Source: Candidatus Poseidoniales archaeon (lineage in GTDB: Archaea > Thermoplasmatota > Poseidoniia > Poseidoniales > Poseidoniaceae). From it: a DNA stretch of 60,534 nucleotides. Shown in pieces: positions 40,793 to 50,504 of the stretch. How positions within the stretch are numbered: position 1 is the stretch's first letter; the number at the start of each line of letters is the position of its first letter. The translations under genes and the position numbers were made by a program. The notes under the pieces are model-generated. The model worked only from the letters and a program-made list of their open reading frames with translations, did no database searches and had not been told where the DNA came from. The stretch spans positions 96,137-156,670 of the forward strand of contig QQRY01000057.1 in the NCBI GenBank assembly GCA_003602575.1. The letters are read 5' to 3'.

Positions 40793-41719
40793 GTTCAAAG
40801 ATTTAATCAGTTCGCTCAGTAGATTATTTTTGGGAGTTGAAATGCCATAGCGTTCCGCCCTATCAACAACTGCTTGATTAAGAAATTCTATTTCAGTATC
40901 CCGCCCTTTCTTGACATCTTGTAACATGCTACAATAATTATGTGAAGTCGCCTTAATAACATCATGCAAACTTGAATTTAATTCTTCATCTGAAGGTAAA
41001 TTAACTCTTTCCTGCCTAGCTATATTTGCACCTTCTAGCATGATTGAAGAACATAATTCGAAAAGATTGTTCTGTAATAGAAAACCGTTTTCGCAACCAA
41101 TTAAAGCTGCAACTGGATTTATTGCGATATTTATCAAAACCTTATTCCAAACTAACCTTCTACCATCATCTTCCCAAAATGGGTTAAGCCCCGACTTAGA
41201 TAATAAATCGATAACCTCTTCTGCATCGCTTAAACCTGGTCCGTCGCCAAATTTACCCAATGATATATTTCCTTCTCCAGCCCAATTTACAACACCGGGT
41301 TCCGGCCTCCAAGCACCGTGTGATATCGATGCTGCAAATACACGGTGAGGGCCGAAAAAATCGATACATTGCTCTACATGACCCAAACCATTACTCAAAC
41401 ATATTATCTTGGATTTTTCATTCAATAATTCCACTGATTTCTCCATTAAAGATACTACGTCATTAGCCTTACTCGTGATAAATAAGACATCTATTTGATT
41501 TTTCAATCCATTGTATAACCCCACTTCTTCCAAGGAAATTATCATTGAATCATTTTTGACTAAAAAGGATTCCTTGCCAGTCACTTCAATTCCATTTAGG
41601 GCCATAGCAGAACCGTGTTCCCCTCTAGCATGTATCAAAATATTATCTACTCCATATTTAGCTATCTTTGCAGCGATTAAAGAGCCGATTGAACCGGCAC
41701 CTAATACTGCTATATTCAA
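40784..41719 (-). CDS. 2-dehydropantoate 2-reductase family protein
   Basis: LNIAVLGAGSIGSLIAAKIAKYGVDNILIHARG; VLFITSKANDV; VWNKVLINIAINPVAALIGCENG. TTG at 41719 preferred because the Rossmann motif starts there. Confidence 0.87.
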   Translation of the reverse strand: MNIAVLGAGSIGSLIAAKIAKYGVDNILIHARGEHGSAMALNGIEVTGKESFLVKNDSMIISLEEVGLYNGLKNQIDVLFITSKANDVVSLMEKSVELLNEKSKIICLSNGLGHVEQCIDFFGPHRVFAASISHGAWRPEPGVVNWAGEGNISLGKFGDGPGLSDAEEVIDLLSKSGLNPFWEDDGRRLVWNKVLINIAINPVAALIGCENGFLLQNNLFELCSSIMLEGANIARQERVNLPSDEELNSSLHDVIKATSHNYCSMLQDVKKGRDTEIEFLNQAVVDRAERYGISTPKNNLLSELIKSLNSY

Positions 41720-41729
41720 TTTATCACGC

Positions 41730-44297
41730 TCACATATAACTTCCCAAATAGATGTAAACTTGGCCATCTTGATGGTCTATTCTCATGGTAGAAAATGTAC
41801 TATTTGAAGGAGAGAATTCAAAATTATTAGTACCTTGTTCAAGAATCGCTGTTGATTCGATAATGGACCATTCTTGAGCCTCATTTCCTAAAGTAGTTTG
41901 AATAATGTTAACTGGAATAGATTCATTGGATGGATTATTTATCTCAAAGTCTGCCATCTCTGGATGAAGTAAGGTTCCATTCATGGATGCTGCCCAAATA
42001 TTCGTCCACAAACGATGAGCAATTCCTTCTCGCACTAAAATAAGTTCAGGACCTCTTTCTATAGAAATTTGTTGCTGGGGCAATGGATGATTAGAGTTTG
42101 AACAAATAGATAAATATTCAGATTCTGGAACCTTTAAAATTATTGAACTATTTTCTTTAATACTTGGAACTTGAGCAATATCTCTGTATTCCATATCCCA
42201 AACCCATGATTCATTATTACTACTTGGTTTAGCAGGAGTGCTAACCTTAGAATCTAAATCGCAATACTCTGTAGATGTAGACAAGATTTGACCTGGGCCG
42301 ATAATAATCCCCCAACCATATTCTAAAGAGTCATTTATTTCCCATCCTGATGAAGGAATAATTGCCCGGTTAGAAAGACTGGGTTGATCTGGAATAAACA
42401 ATGATTCGCCTATTTTTATTACATTCAGCTCCGTAGACCTCATTAAAATTATAGCATCTTGGCCTCGGATACATATTGAATCATCATCTGACTGTAATGA
42501 TGATTCTAGCCCCTGTTGCCCCTCAATCCAGTACATTCGTATTTGGAAATCTACTGAAGATGATTGAGGGAAGGAAATATTTACTGGTTCTTCTGAATCA
42601 ATTGAAATACTTAGACAGCGTTTAATCTCTCCATTTGAATCGACTAATTCCCATTGTGAGACAGGATATGCAGGTAGTTCTGGATATGCGAGAATTGTAT
42701 CCATTTGAGCCTTAGAGTCAATGTATGTAAGAAGAAAGAACTCTTCTGCAATCGGTTCAAATCCTGTAACATTCCAAGTTAAGTTTAATATTACTGATGA
42801 TTTTTTACCAGGCAATATATCGTCACCACACCCCAATTCTTCAATCGAAATTGATTCGTCGTCACTACACAGCCAATCAACATCCCACTTAGTAGAAGCC
42901 ACTCCATTGATTCTTGCCAAATCTATAGTCCAATGTTGTGTAATTGCTGAAGGGTTCAAGACCTCTATTTCCAAATGACCATACCAAATCCCATCTTTTT
43001 CCATAATTTCGAGTTGATCATCGAATTGATATTCAATAGAATCATCCCAGTCTTCATCCATTGCAAAGGGAGTTTGACTTGGTAGAGATATCATGAAAAT
43101 TAAAAATAGAACCATTCCCATTTTTGAGACTGATTCTGGCTCAATACCTTTTGATTCATCAAGTACAATTGGTACCCTCTTATCCGAACCCATGAATAAT
43201 AATAATGGAATTATAACACCAAGGATAGGTAACCAAATTGTAAAACCATCAAATGCATTAAACATCCAAGCAAAAACAAGTATTATCATAAACAGAAATA
43301 ACTGGTTAGAGGAATTTCTAGCATCATTTAGCCCTACACGAGCAACTAGAATGCGTCCACCAGGGAAAGTAGGAATTGGAAGAAGAGATATCCACCCATA
43401 GAAACACAATAATGCACCTGCTTTAGTAAATGGATGGGCCCATAATAATCTAACAGATAAATCATCAAATGTCATTAAACTTATCAGATTGACCAATAAT
43501 GGTGAATCTGAAACATATTGCATAGAGGTAATCTCTACCAATTCAGGAGTCAAGAATAACCCTAAAATCCACAATAAAGAACCAACTGATATGAATATCA
43601 TAGGAACTGAAAGAGCAACCCACCCCAAAGAATGCCGATTTTTCCAAGGTCGAGCATCCATTCTTGGTAGTGATGGAATTAATAGTAAACCGAATGGCCA
43701 AATAAGATAAGATTTGGACAAAAACCCTAAACTAAACAAAGCTATCGTTGGCTCTGGAAGTGGAAATAGGTGCCCAACACGGATTCCATGTCTTTCAGCC
43801 CACTTCTTTTGGACAAATGAGGCAATTAACATAATACTAATCACTGGTAAAACATAACCTATTACGGCATCAATAAAAAGAGACTCATGGAACCATCCGC
43901 CCTCTGGAATTGAACCCTCCATCCAATACATTCCTGCTAAAGTCAACGAAATAACCGTCAATGACCACATGGCAAGTAAACTCTTAGAAGAAGGAAATTG
44001 TCTTTCAGGAAGAGGAAGAACCTGTAAGACCCACGGATCTCCGAAATCTAATTTTATCATCCAACCTAGTTTCTGTAAATATTCATTCGCCTCTTCCAAA
44101 CTCTCATGAACATCTCGCTCATCTTTAGAATCAGCTTTCCAAATTGGCCATCTACTGCCCCCGATTTCTCCATAAAGGTGGAAATATCTCTTTAGAATAG
44201 TTTCCAGTAACTGCTTTTGATCCCATGATTTCTTTTGCGCAATAAGTTGATCAACAGCCTCAGAGTCATCACTCTTGGAATCACTGGGACCTGACAT
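41730..44297 (-). CDS. Multi-TM membrane protein with M50/site-2-protease-like core (apparently non-catalytic) and large C-terminal region
   Basis: IASFVQKKWAERHGIRVGHLFPLPEPTIALFSLGFL and GALLCFYGWISLLPIPTFPGGRILVARVGL resemble S2P core motifs without HExxH or the Asp of LDGG. Confidence 0.6.
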   Translation of the reverse strand: MSGPSDSKSDDSEAVDQLIAQKKSWDQKQLLETILKRYFHLYGEIGGSRWPIWKADSKDERDVHESLEEANEYLQKLGWMIKLDFGDPWVLQVLPLPERQFPSSKSLLAMWSLTVISLTLAGMYWMEGSIPEGGWFHESLFIDAVIGYVLPVISIMLIASFVQKKWAERHGIRVGHLFPLPEPTIALFSLGFLSKSYLIWPFGLLLIPSLPRMDARPWKNRHSLGWVALSVPMIFISVGSLLWILGLFLTPELVEITSMQYVSDSPLLVNLISLMTFDDLSVRLLWAHPFTKAGALLCFYGWISLLPIPTFPGGRILVARVGLNDARNSSNQLFLFMIILVFAWMFNAFDGFTIWLPILGVIIPLLLFMGSDKRVPIVLDESKGIEPESVSKMGMVLFLIFMISLPSQTPFAMDEDWDDSIEYQFDDQLEIMEKDGIWYGHLEIEVLNPSAITQHWTIDLARINGVASTKWDVDWLCSDDESISIEELGCGDDILPGKKSSVILNLTWNVTGFEPIAEEFFLLTYIDSKAQMDTILAYPELPAYPVSQWELVDSNGEIKRCLSISIDSEEPVNISFPQSSSVDFQIRMYWIEGQQGLESSLQSDDDSICIRGQDAIILMRSTELNVIKIGESLFIPDQPSLSNRAIIPSSGWEINDSLEYGWGIIIGPGQILSTSTEYCDLDSKVSTPAKPSSNNESWVWDMEYRDIAQVPSIKENSSIILKVPESEYLSICSNSNHPLPQQQISIERGPELILVREGIAHRLWTNIWAASMNGTLLHPEMADFEINNPSNESIPVNIIQTTLGNEAQEWSIIESTAILEQGTNNFEFSPSNSTFSTMRIDHQDGQVYIYLGSYM

Positions 44298-44370
44298 ATG
44301 ACTTCCTCGGAATATACCTGTGAGCCCATCCCTACTTTAACCATCGGCGGATTGATGATTAAAAATATAA

Positions 44371-44988
44371 TCACTTATTCTTGAATCGCTTGAGACGGAA
44401 CGTTTCTTCTCTTTCCATCTCTTCAAGTCTTAGTTGAATAAACACTCTTGCTTCTTCGAGTTCCGGTATTACCTTGAATTCAAGAGCATTTACACGCCTC
44501 TTTGTCGCTTCGATTTCTTCCAGTAGTCTCTTAAGAGTCGCTTCCATTTCCGAAGCTGTAACTATTTTTTCAATCAAATCGCTAAATGAATCTCCCGCTT
44601 CATCGATGTATGGTGAAGAACCGATATATCCTACTCCACGCTCCTTAAATGTTGATTTCAAATTAGATCCGCTTACACTAGGAACTACAACACCCATGAT
44701 GTTTCTTCGCTCGACTTCGACTTCTGGGTGAGCGCTATTTGCAATAGCGGTAGCTCTAACTGCCAAACCACCTTCAATGGCATTAGCCAAATCAATTCTC
44801 TGCTTTGCCAAACGATACGATTCTGTTAAATCACGCTTTGCCTCAATCATCTTAGATAATAATTGTCGGAATTCATGAAATAGACCGTCTCTCTTCATTT
44901 TTAGAAGTTTATATCCATTCTTAGTTTGCTTAATTCTAGCCTTGAGTTTGATTAGTTCACTTCTTGTTGGTTTAATATCCAATGCCAT
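44371..44988 (-). CDS. atpD: A-type ATP synthase subunit D
   Basis: PTRSELIKLKARIKQTKNGYKLLKMKRDGLFHEF; TKRRVNALEFKVIPELE. Confidence 0.95.
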   Translation of the reverse strand: MALDIKPTRSELIKLKARIKQTKNGYKLLKMKRDGLFHEFRQLLSKMIEAKRDLTESYRLAKQRIDLANAIEGGLAVRATAIANSAHPEVEVERRNIMGVVVPSVSGSNLKSTFKERGVGYIGSSPYIDEAGDSFSDLIEKIVTASEMEATLKRLLEEIEATKRRVNALEFKVIPELEEARVFIQLRLEEMEREETFRLKRFKNK

Positions 44989-45013
44989 GAAAAATCACCT
45001 CAAATTATTTTAC

Positions 45014-46393
45014 TCACTCTTTATTTTCAGGATGGTACTTCTCAATCCACTTTTGGTCAAGACGGACTAGATACTTGGTATCAATAGACGACATCAATGA
45101 CCAACAAAGGTCGAGTGTTTCTTCAATGGAACGGTCTTCATCTCTAGTTTGTCTAAGGAACTTATCTTCGAAAACTCCGGAGAAGTCAAGCAATTGCTTG
45201 TCACGCTCATTCAAAGCATCTTCACCAACAATTGCAACTAGACCTCTTAGTTCACGACCTTGAGCATAAGCTGCATACATCTGATCTGATACTGATTTAT
45301 GGTCTTCTCTGGTGGTCTTTTCACCAATACATGAACCCATCAAACGAGACAACGATGGTAAAACATTGATTGGAGGGTAAATTCCTTGTTGGTGTAATTC
45401 ACGAGAAATAACAATCTGTCCTTCTGTAATATATCCAGAAAGATCAGGAATTGGGTGAGTAATATCATCACCAGGCATTGTCAAAATCGGGAATTGGGTA
45501 ATTGAACCCTTCTTTCCTTTAACAATTCCAGCACGCTCGTAAAGCATTGCCAAATCTGTATACATATATCCTGGGTAACCTCTTCTACCTGGAACTTCTT
45601 CACGTGCTGCACCAATTTGTCTTAGGGCATCACAATAGTTCGTCATGTCAGTATAGATAACAAGTACGTGGTAATCTTTCTCGAAAGCAAGATATTCTGC
45701 CGCCGTCAAAGCAAGACGAGGTGTAATGATTCTCTCAACCGCAGGGTCGTCTGCAAGGTTAACAAACAGTACAGCATTCTCTAGAGCACCTGTTCTTTCC
45801 AAGTCAGAACGGAAGAAATTATATTCTTCAGCTGTTATTCCCATAGCGCAAAATACTACAATAAATTCTTCATCAGAACCCTTTAGTTTTGCTTGACGTG
45901 CAATTTGAAGAGCAATATCATTGTGAGGAAGTCCAGATGCTGAGAAAATTGGAAGTTTCTGTCCACGGACTAGTGTAGTACAGCAATCTATTGCAGAGAT
46001 TCCTGTTTGAATGAAATCGTGCGGGCTTTGTCGACTGTATGGGTTGATAGCAGCACCGATAATGTCTGCTTTCTCATCTGCAACGATTTGAGGTCCACCA
46101 TCTCTTGGTCTACCTGCTCCGTCAAGAATTCTACCAACAAGTTCAGTACTAACTGGAAGTTTAAACACATCTCCCATGAAAGTAACACCAGACTCTCTAT
46201 CAATCTTAGCTGTTCCTTCAAACACTTGGACGATAACTAAATCATCGGATGTATCGAGAACTTGCCCGTTTTTGATTGTACCATTGGATAGTCTTAAGGT
46301 AACTATTTCACCAAATGCTACAGGTTCAGTTTTATTCAAAAAGACCAATGGTCCTTTAACGTCAGTAATTGTTCGGTATTCTTTTCCACTCAT
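45014..46393 (-). CDS. atpB: A-type ATP synthase subunit B
   Basis: [70 protein letters not shown]. Confidence 0.97.
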   Translation of the reverse strand: MSGKEYRTITDVKGPLVFLNKTEPVAFGEIVTLRLSNGTIKNGQVLDTSDDLVIVQVFEGTAKIDRESGVTFMGDVFKLPVSTELVGRILDGAGRPRDGGPQIVADEKADIIGAAINPYSRQSPHDFIQTGISAIDCCTTLVRGQKLPIFSASGLPHNDIALQIARQAKLKGSDEEFIVVFCAMGITAEEYNFFRSDLERTGALENAVLFVNLADDPAVERIITPRLALTAAEYLAFEKDYHVLVIYTDMTNYCDALRQIGAAREEVPGRRGYPGYMYTDLAMLYERAGIVKGKKGSITQFPILTMPGDDITHPIPDLSGYITEGQIVISRELHQQGIYPPINVLPSLSRLMGSCIGEKTTREDHKSVSDQMYAAYAQGRELRGLVAIVGEDALNERDKQLLDFSGVFEDKFLRQTRDEDRSIEETLDLCWSLMSSIDTKYLVRLDQKWIEKYHPENKE

Positions 46394-46404
46394 AATTATC
46401 CCTC

Positions 46405-48144
46405 CTAGTTCTCCTCCACCGTATTGGCGATTTCTTCATTCATTGACTTTATCATTCCTTCGATGGTGTCTACGTATCCCTTCTCGAACCTTCCTCTCAT
46501 CAAGTCAGTTCTTGCTGGAACGTTTACTACATCATTTAGTTGTCCACCATTAGCCATTGCAGACTTCGCTGCATCTTGGAAAGATAGAATGGCTTTAGCC
46601 ATCTTGTATTGCAAGTGTATGTCACAGTATGCATCAACTTCGTGGAACCCGTTCTGTTGTAGGAAGAACTCACGAATCATTCTTGCAACTTCAAGAGTTA
46701 GTTGCTGATCTACTGGCAGAGCATCTGAACCAACTAATTGCACAATTTCTTGTAATTCTGCTTCAACCTGTAATAGACCACTGATTTGAGTTCTAACTTC
46801 AGGGAAATCCTGAGCGATATTATCTCTAAACCATTGGTCGAGACTTTGTGGGTAGAGAGAATAAGAATTCAACCAGTTAATAGCTGGGAAGTGTCTTTGT
46901 CTTGCAAGACCAGCATCTAGACCCCAGAAAACCTTTACAATTCTCAAAGTACCTTGTGATACCGGTTCAGAAATATCTCCACCCGGAGGTGAAACTGCAC
47001 CAATGACAGTAACTGAACCATCGTCCCCATTGAGCGTTTCAACACGGCCTGCTCTTTCGTAGAATTCTGCGATTCTTGAAGATAAGTAAGCAGGATATCC
47101 TTCTTCACCCGGCATTTCTTCAAGACGTGATGAAATCTCACGCATTGCTTCTGCCCATCTAGAGGTTGAATCAGCCATCAAAGCTACATCGTATCCCATG
47201 TCGCGGAAATACTCAGCAATGGTAATCCCAGTATACACAGATGCTTCACGTGCAGCAACAGGCATGTTTGATGTGTTTGCTATCATAACAGTACGTTCCA
47301 TCAATGGCTTACCAGTGTTAGGGTCAATCAAGTGAGGGAACTCGTCAAGAACTTCAGTCATCTCATTTCCTCTTTCGCCACATCCAATATAGACAACCAG
47401 TTGTGCATCAGAGTACTTTGCAAGAGATTGTTGGGTAACTGTCTTACCAGATCCAAATGGACCAGGAATACCAGCTGCACCGCCTTTAGCAAGTGGGAAC
47501 AAGAAATCTAGAATCCTCATACCGGTAACTAGAGGGGTGTCAGGCGCATACTTTTGTCGGTATGGACGTGGAGTCCTAACCGGCCACTTCTGCATCATCT
47601 GTAATTCAGAACCATCGTCTAATACACAGACAGTTTGAGTAACGTTGAAATCTCCAGATTCAATTGACTTTACTTTTCCACTCATACCAGGTGGAACCAT
47701 GATTTTGTGTACGATTGTTTCAGTCTCTTGGACGTTTCCAATCACTTGTCCACTTTCCACAGTGTCACCCTTAGCGACTACAGGTTCAAACTTCCAATTC
47801 TTTTCTAAATCGAATGCATCAGCGTCAACTCCTCTTGTAATGAACACACCCATTACTTCTTCGAGGGTTGCCAGTGGCCTTTGTATCCCATCATAAATCT
47901 GGGTCAAAAGACCTGGACCCAAGGATACTGAAAGTGTTTCTTCAGTATTCAGAACTGGTTCACCAGGTCTAATTCCTGATGTATCTTCGTATACTTGAAT
48001 AACTGCTTTATCGCCGTGTAATTCAATTACTTCGCCCATTAGTCCTTCTTCGCCAACTCTAACAACGTCATACATCGCTGCGTTCATTCCAGTTGCGGTC
48101 ACAACAGGACCGGATATTCGGTATATTACTCCTTCATTACTCAT
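46405..48144 (-). CDS. atpA: A-type ATP synthase catalytic subunit A
   Basis: [85 protein letters not shown]. No intein-sized insertion. Confidence 0.98.
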   Translation of the reverse strand: MSNEGVIYRISGPVVTATGMNAAMYDVVRVGEEGLMGEVIELHGDKAVIQVYEDTSGIRPGEPVLNTEETLSVSLGPGLLTQIYDGIQRPLATLEEVMGVFITRGVDADAFDLEKNWKFEPVVAKGDTVESGQVIGNVQETETIVHKIMVPPGMSGKVKSIESGDFNVTQTVCVLDDGSELQMMQKWPVRTPRPYRQKYAPDTPLVTGMRILDFLFPLAKGGAAGIPGPFGSGKTVTQQSLAKYSDAQLVVYIGCGERGNEMTEVLDEFPHLIDPNTGKPLMERTVMIANTSNMPVAAREASVYTGITIAEYFRDMGYDVALMADSTSRWAEAMREISSRLEEMPGEEGYPAYLSSRIAEFYERAGRVETLNGDDGSVTVIGAVSPPGGDISEPVSQGTLRIVKVFWGLDAGLARQRHFPAINWLNSYSLYPQSLDQWFRDNIAQDFPEVRTQISGLLQVEAELQEIVQLVGSDALPVDQQLTLEVARMIREFFLQQNGFHEVDAYCDIHLQYKMAKAILSFQDAAKSAMANGGQLNDVVNVPARTDLMRGRFEKGYVDTIEGMIKSMNEEIANTVEEN

Positions 48145-48171
48145 ATTTTTTCCTCCATTTTTATTGGAACA

Positions 48172-48471
48172 TTATTTCCATAGGTCGACTCCTATTGCCT
48201 TACGAATTGTATCACGTAAGGTTGTATCCTCTTCTGTACCAATTCCGAGTACAGTAGGTGTTACTGATGCCGAAAGCCTATTTCTAAGGCGCTCTGGCAA
48301 TGCTGCAAGTATTGCGGAGTCGATAACCACAATACCTACATTTTTACTATTGAGAAGTGATTTCAAGGCTGAAGCCATTTCATCATCATTCTCTGGATTA
48401 GTGATATTAGAAATTCCAGCAAGCTGGAATCCCAATGTGAATTCAGGTGAGCCTATTACTGCTAAATCCAT
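48172..48471 (-). CDS. atpF: A-type ATP synthase subunit F
   Basis: MDLAVIGSPEFTLGFQLAGI...VGIVVIDSAILAALPERLRNRLSASVTPTVLGIG. Confidence 0.93.
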   Translation of the reverse strand: MDLAVIGSPEFTLGFQLAGISNITNPENDDEMASALKSLLNSKNVGIVVIDSAILAALPERLRNRLSASVTPTVLGIGTEEDTTLRDTIRKAIGVDLWK

Positions 48472-48481
48472 ATCCTCACCT

Positions 48482-49525
48482 TCACATTATATGTGCCTCT
48501 AACACATCTTCTGGAAGACCCGCAAGCCTACCTCTAACTATAATTCTTAAATCTGCAACCTCTTGAACTTTCATACAAATATAATGAATAATCGGTAATG
48601 CAGATACTGGATGTAAGTAACTCATTCTTTGCATGAAATTATGCTCTTGATTCTTGAACCAAGTAATAACTGGATCTAAACTTCTAACATCTTTAGAGCG
48701 AGAAAGAAGTTGTTCAAATTCTGCAAAGTCTAACTTACTTGAAGACCTTAAAATATCCATCATAGAATCCTTTCCACCGGCAGCAATGGATGAAAAGGAA
48801 CTACTAGGGAGCATTCTACCGCCTGGAATTAATAGTTCAGATATATCTTCTGAATTAATTCCAACTGACTGCGCCTCTAGAATATTCAAAATATTACGAT
48901 GATCTATTTCCATAGCAAGATAATTTCTTAGATACCTTGTTGAAGGCTTAGAAGAAGATAATGCTTTTATCGCTACTGAGAAGTAATGTCTATCCAAGGC
49001 ATCTTCATAATCGGACAATCTAGCATCATCTGGCAGAGCCATCAATGAAGAACCAAATGATTTTCTGCGCATTTGAGTAACTGCAGAACGTAAATCATCT
49101 GAATTTTCAATTATCTTCAACCAAGGTGTATTGATTTGATTTAACTCCGGCAATATAGAATGTGATACTTTTTCCAATTCTACATCATTCATTACCGCTC
49201 GTAAAACTACCTTAGCATTTTGATACTCAAATCTAGAAGTATAAACTTCTACTAATGATTTGACTTTACCATTACACATTGAAACTATTTCTTCAAGTTC
49301 CGACTCAAGGTTGTGAGTCAAAGCAGCTTCAACAAGGTCTCCTCCATTGAATTTTCCAGCATATAAGTTGATTTCATCGGAATATCCGATGTTACTTATC
49401 GCTACAGTCAATTGATCGGGTGATTGGTGAATCAATTGACGCATACGCGCCAAATCTGCAAGTTTATTTCGACGGGATTTAGCCCTCGAAGCAACATAAG
49501 CAGTATTACCAAACACAATAATCAC
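48482..49525 (-). CDS. atpC: A-type ATP synthase subunit C
   Basis: YVASRAKSRRNKLADLARMRQLIHQ; C-terminal AMPHxxxPxxYxxxK-like pattern (HPVSALPIIHYICMKVQEVADLRIIVRGRLAGLPEDVLEAHI). Confidence 0.93.
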   Translation of the reverse strand: MIIVFGNTAYVASRAKSRRNKLADLARMRQLIHQSPDQLTVAISNIGYSDEINLYAGKFNGGDLVEAALTHNLESELEEIVSMCNGKVKSLVEVYTSRFEYQNAKVVLRAVMNDVELEKVSHSILPELNQINTPWLKIIENSDDLRSAVTQMRRKSFGSSLMALPDDARLSDYEDALDRHYFSVAIKALSSSKPSTRYLRNYLAMEIDHRNILNILEAQSVGINSEDISELLIPGGRMLPSSSFSSIAAGGKDSMMDILRSSSKLDFAEFEQLLSRSKDVRSLDPVITWFKNQEHNFMQRMSYLHPVSALPIIHYICMKVQEVADLRIIVRGRLAGLPEDVLEAHIM

Positions 49526-50104
49526 CTAACCAAACAATATCGAATTCACTGAAGACAGTGAATCATTCCAAGCATTTTCTAAAAGGGTATCAAATCTCAT
49601 ATCATATGAAATTGAACCATCGGGTGCTTCGAGGATAAAACCTCCAAGTCCATCGACAGATTCTCCGATTTTTCTCTTGCCCTTAAGGCCGTCTAAGGCC
49701 TTGCGGTCAACTTCTACCGGTCTTATGATATAATCAGCACCAGCCATTTTCCCAGCATTTGTCATCATAGACTTTAGCATACTAGCACGCCCTTTGAATC
49801 CAGGGTCTGCTAATTGTTGCTTAACAGCATCGTGAGTAGCATCCAAAACCTTTCTCCTAGCAATCAAAATTTCCTTTTGATTGGCCTGGCGAGCGCTTGC
49901 AACTACTTCTCTTGCAATCTGAACAGATTCTCTTTCTGCTCTTGCATCTGCTTCACTACGAATATTCTCTGCTTTACTTTCAGCCTCAGATAGTATCTCT
50001 TCGGCTTCGGCTTTAGCTTTCTTGATTATCGCTTTCGCTTCAGCGTCAGCCGTCGCTGCGATATCCTTTGCTAATGTTTCTAGCGTCATCTTTTTTTCCT
50101 CCAA
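49526..50104 (-). CDS. atpE: A-type ATP synthase subunit E
   Basis: DIAATADAEAKAIIKKAKAEAEEILSEAESKAENIRSEADARAERE helical stalk; GGFILEAPDGSISYDMRFDTLLE. Confidence 0.92.
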   Translation of the reverse strand: MEEKKMTLETLAKDIAATADAEAKAIIKKAKAEAEEILSEAESKAENIRSEADARAERESVQIAREVVASARQANQKEILIARRKVLDATHDAVKQQLADPGFKGRASMLKSMMTNAGKMAGADYIIRPVEVDRKALDGLKGKRKIGESVDGLGGFILEAPDGSISYDMRFDTLLENAWNDSLSSVNSILFG

Positions 50105-50150
50105 ACATCTTTCGAAATCCTAAATTAAACAGGATTACGAATGATCTTCC

Positions 50151-50489
50151 TTATTGAAGGAAGAGCGGCAATGCACCAAGAATCACGATAGATTCTGGCA
50201 ACGCTGTAAAGATAAGCGCAACACCGAACTTGCTTCCATCTTCAGCAAGCATACCGACAGCAGCGCTACCAATAGCAGCTTGGGAGAAACCAGCGCCAAT
50301 GGCCGCAAGACCAAGTGCTAGTCCAACACCGATCATGCCGATGTCTCCATTTATGTCGTTCGAATCGTCGTCAGTTGTTGCTGCATCTTGTGCGGCGACA
50401 CCTTGTGCAACCAAGGTTAGTACCAACAATACGATCAGTGTTCTTAGGCTCATTTTCAGGGTATTATTATTCATTTTTGCTACCTCCAT
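50151..50489 (-). CDS. atpK: A-type ATP synthase proteolipid subunit K/c with N-terminal signal-like extension
   Basis: GMIGVGLALGLAAIGAGFSQAAIGSAAVGMLAEDGSKFGVALIFTALPESIVILGALPLFLQ; N-terminal hydrophobic leader LRTLIVLLVLTLVAQGVAAQ. Confidence 0.93.
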   Translation of the reverse strand: MEVAKMNNNTLKMSLRTLIVLLVLTLVAQGVAAQDAATTDDDSNDINGDIGMIGVGLALGLAAIGAGFSQAAIGSAAVGMLAEDGSKFGVALIFTALPESIVILGALPLFLQ

Positions 50490-50504
50490 TTATTGTCCAT
50501 TGGA

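Noticed and set aside
46944-47141. Overlapping alternate-frame ORFs in the ATP synthase genes (46944, 47645, 45988, 46007, 46176)
   Set aside because: Shadow ORFs of highly conserved atpA/atpB; no family resemblance.
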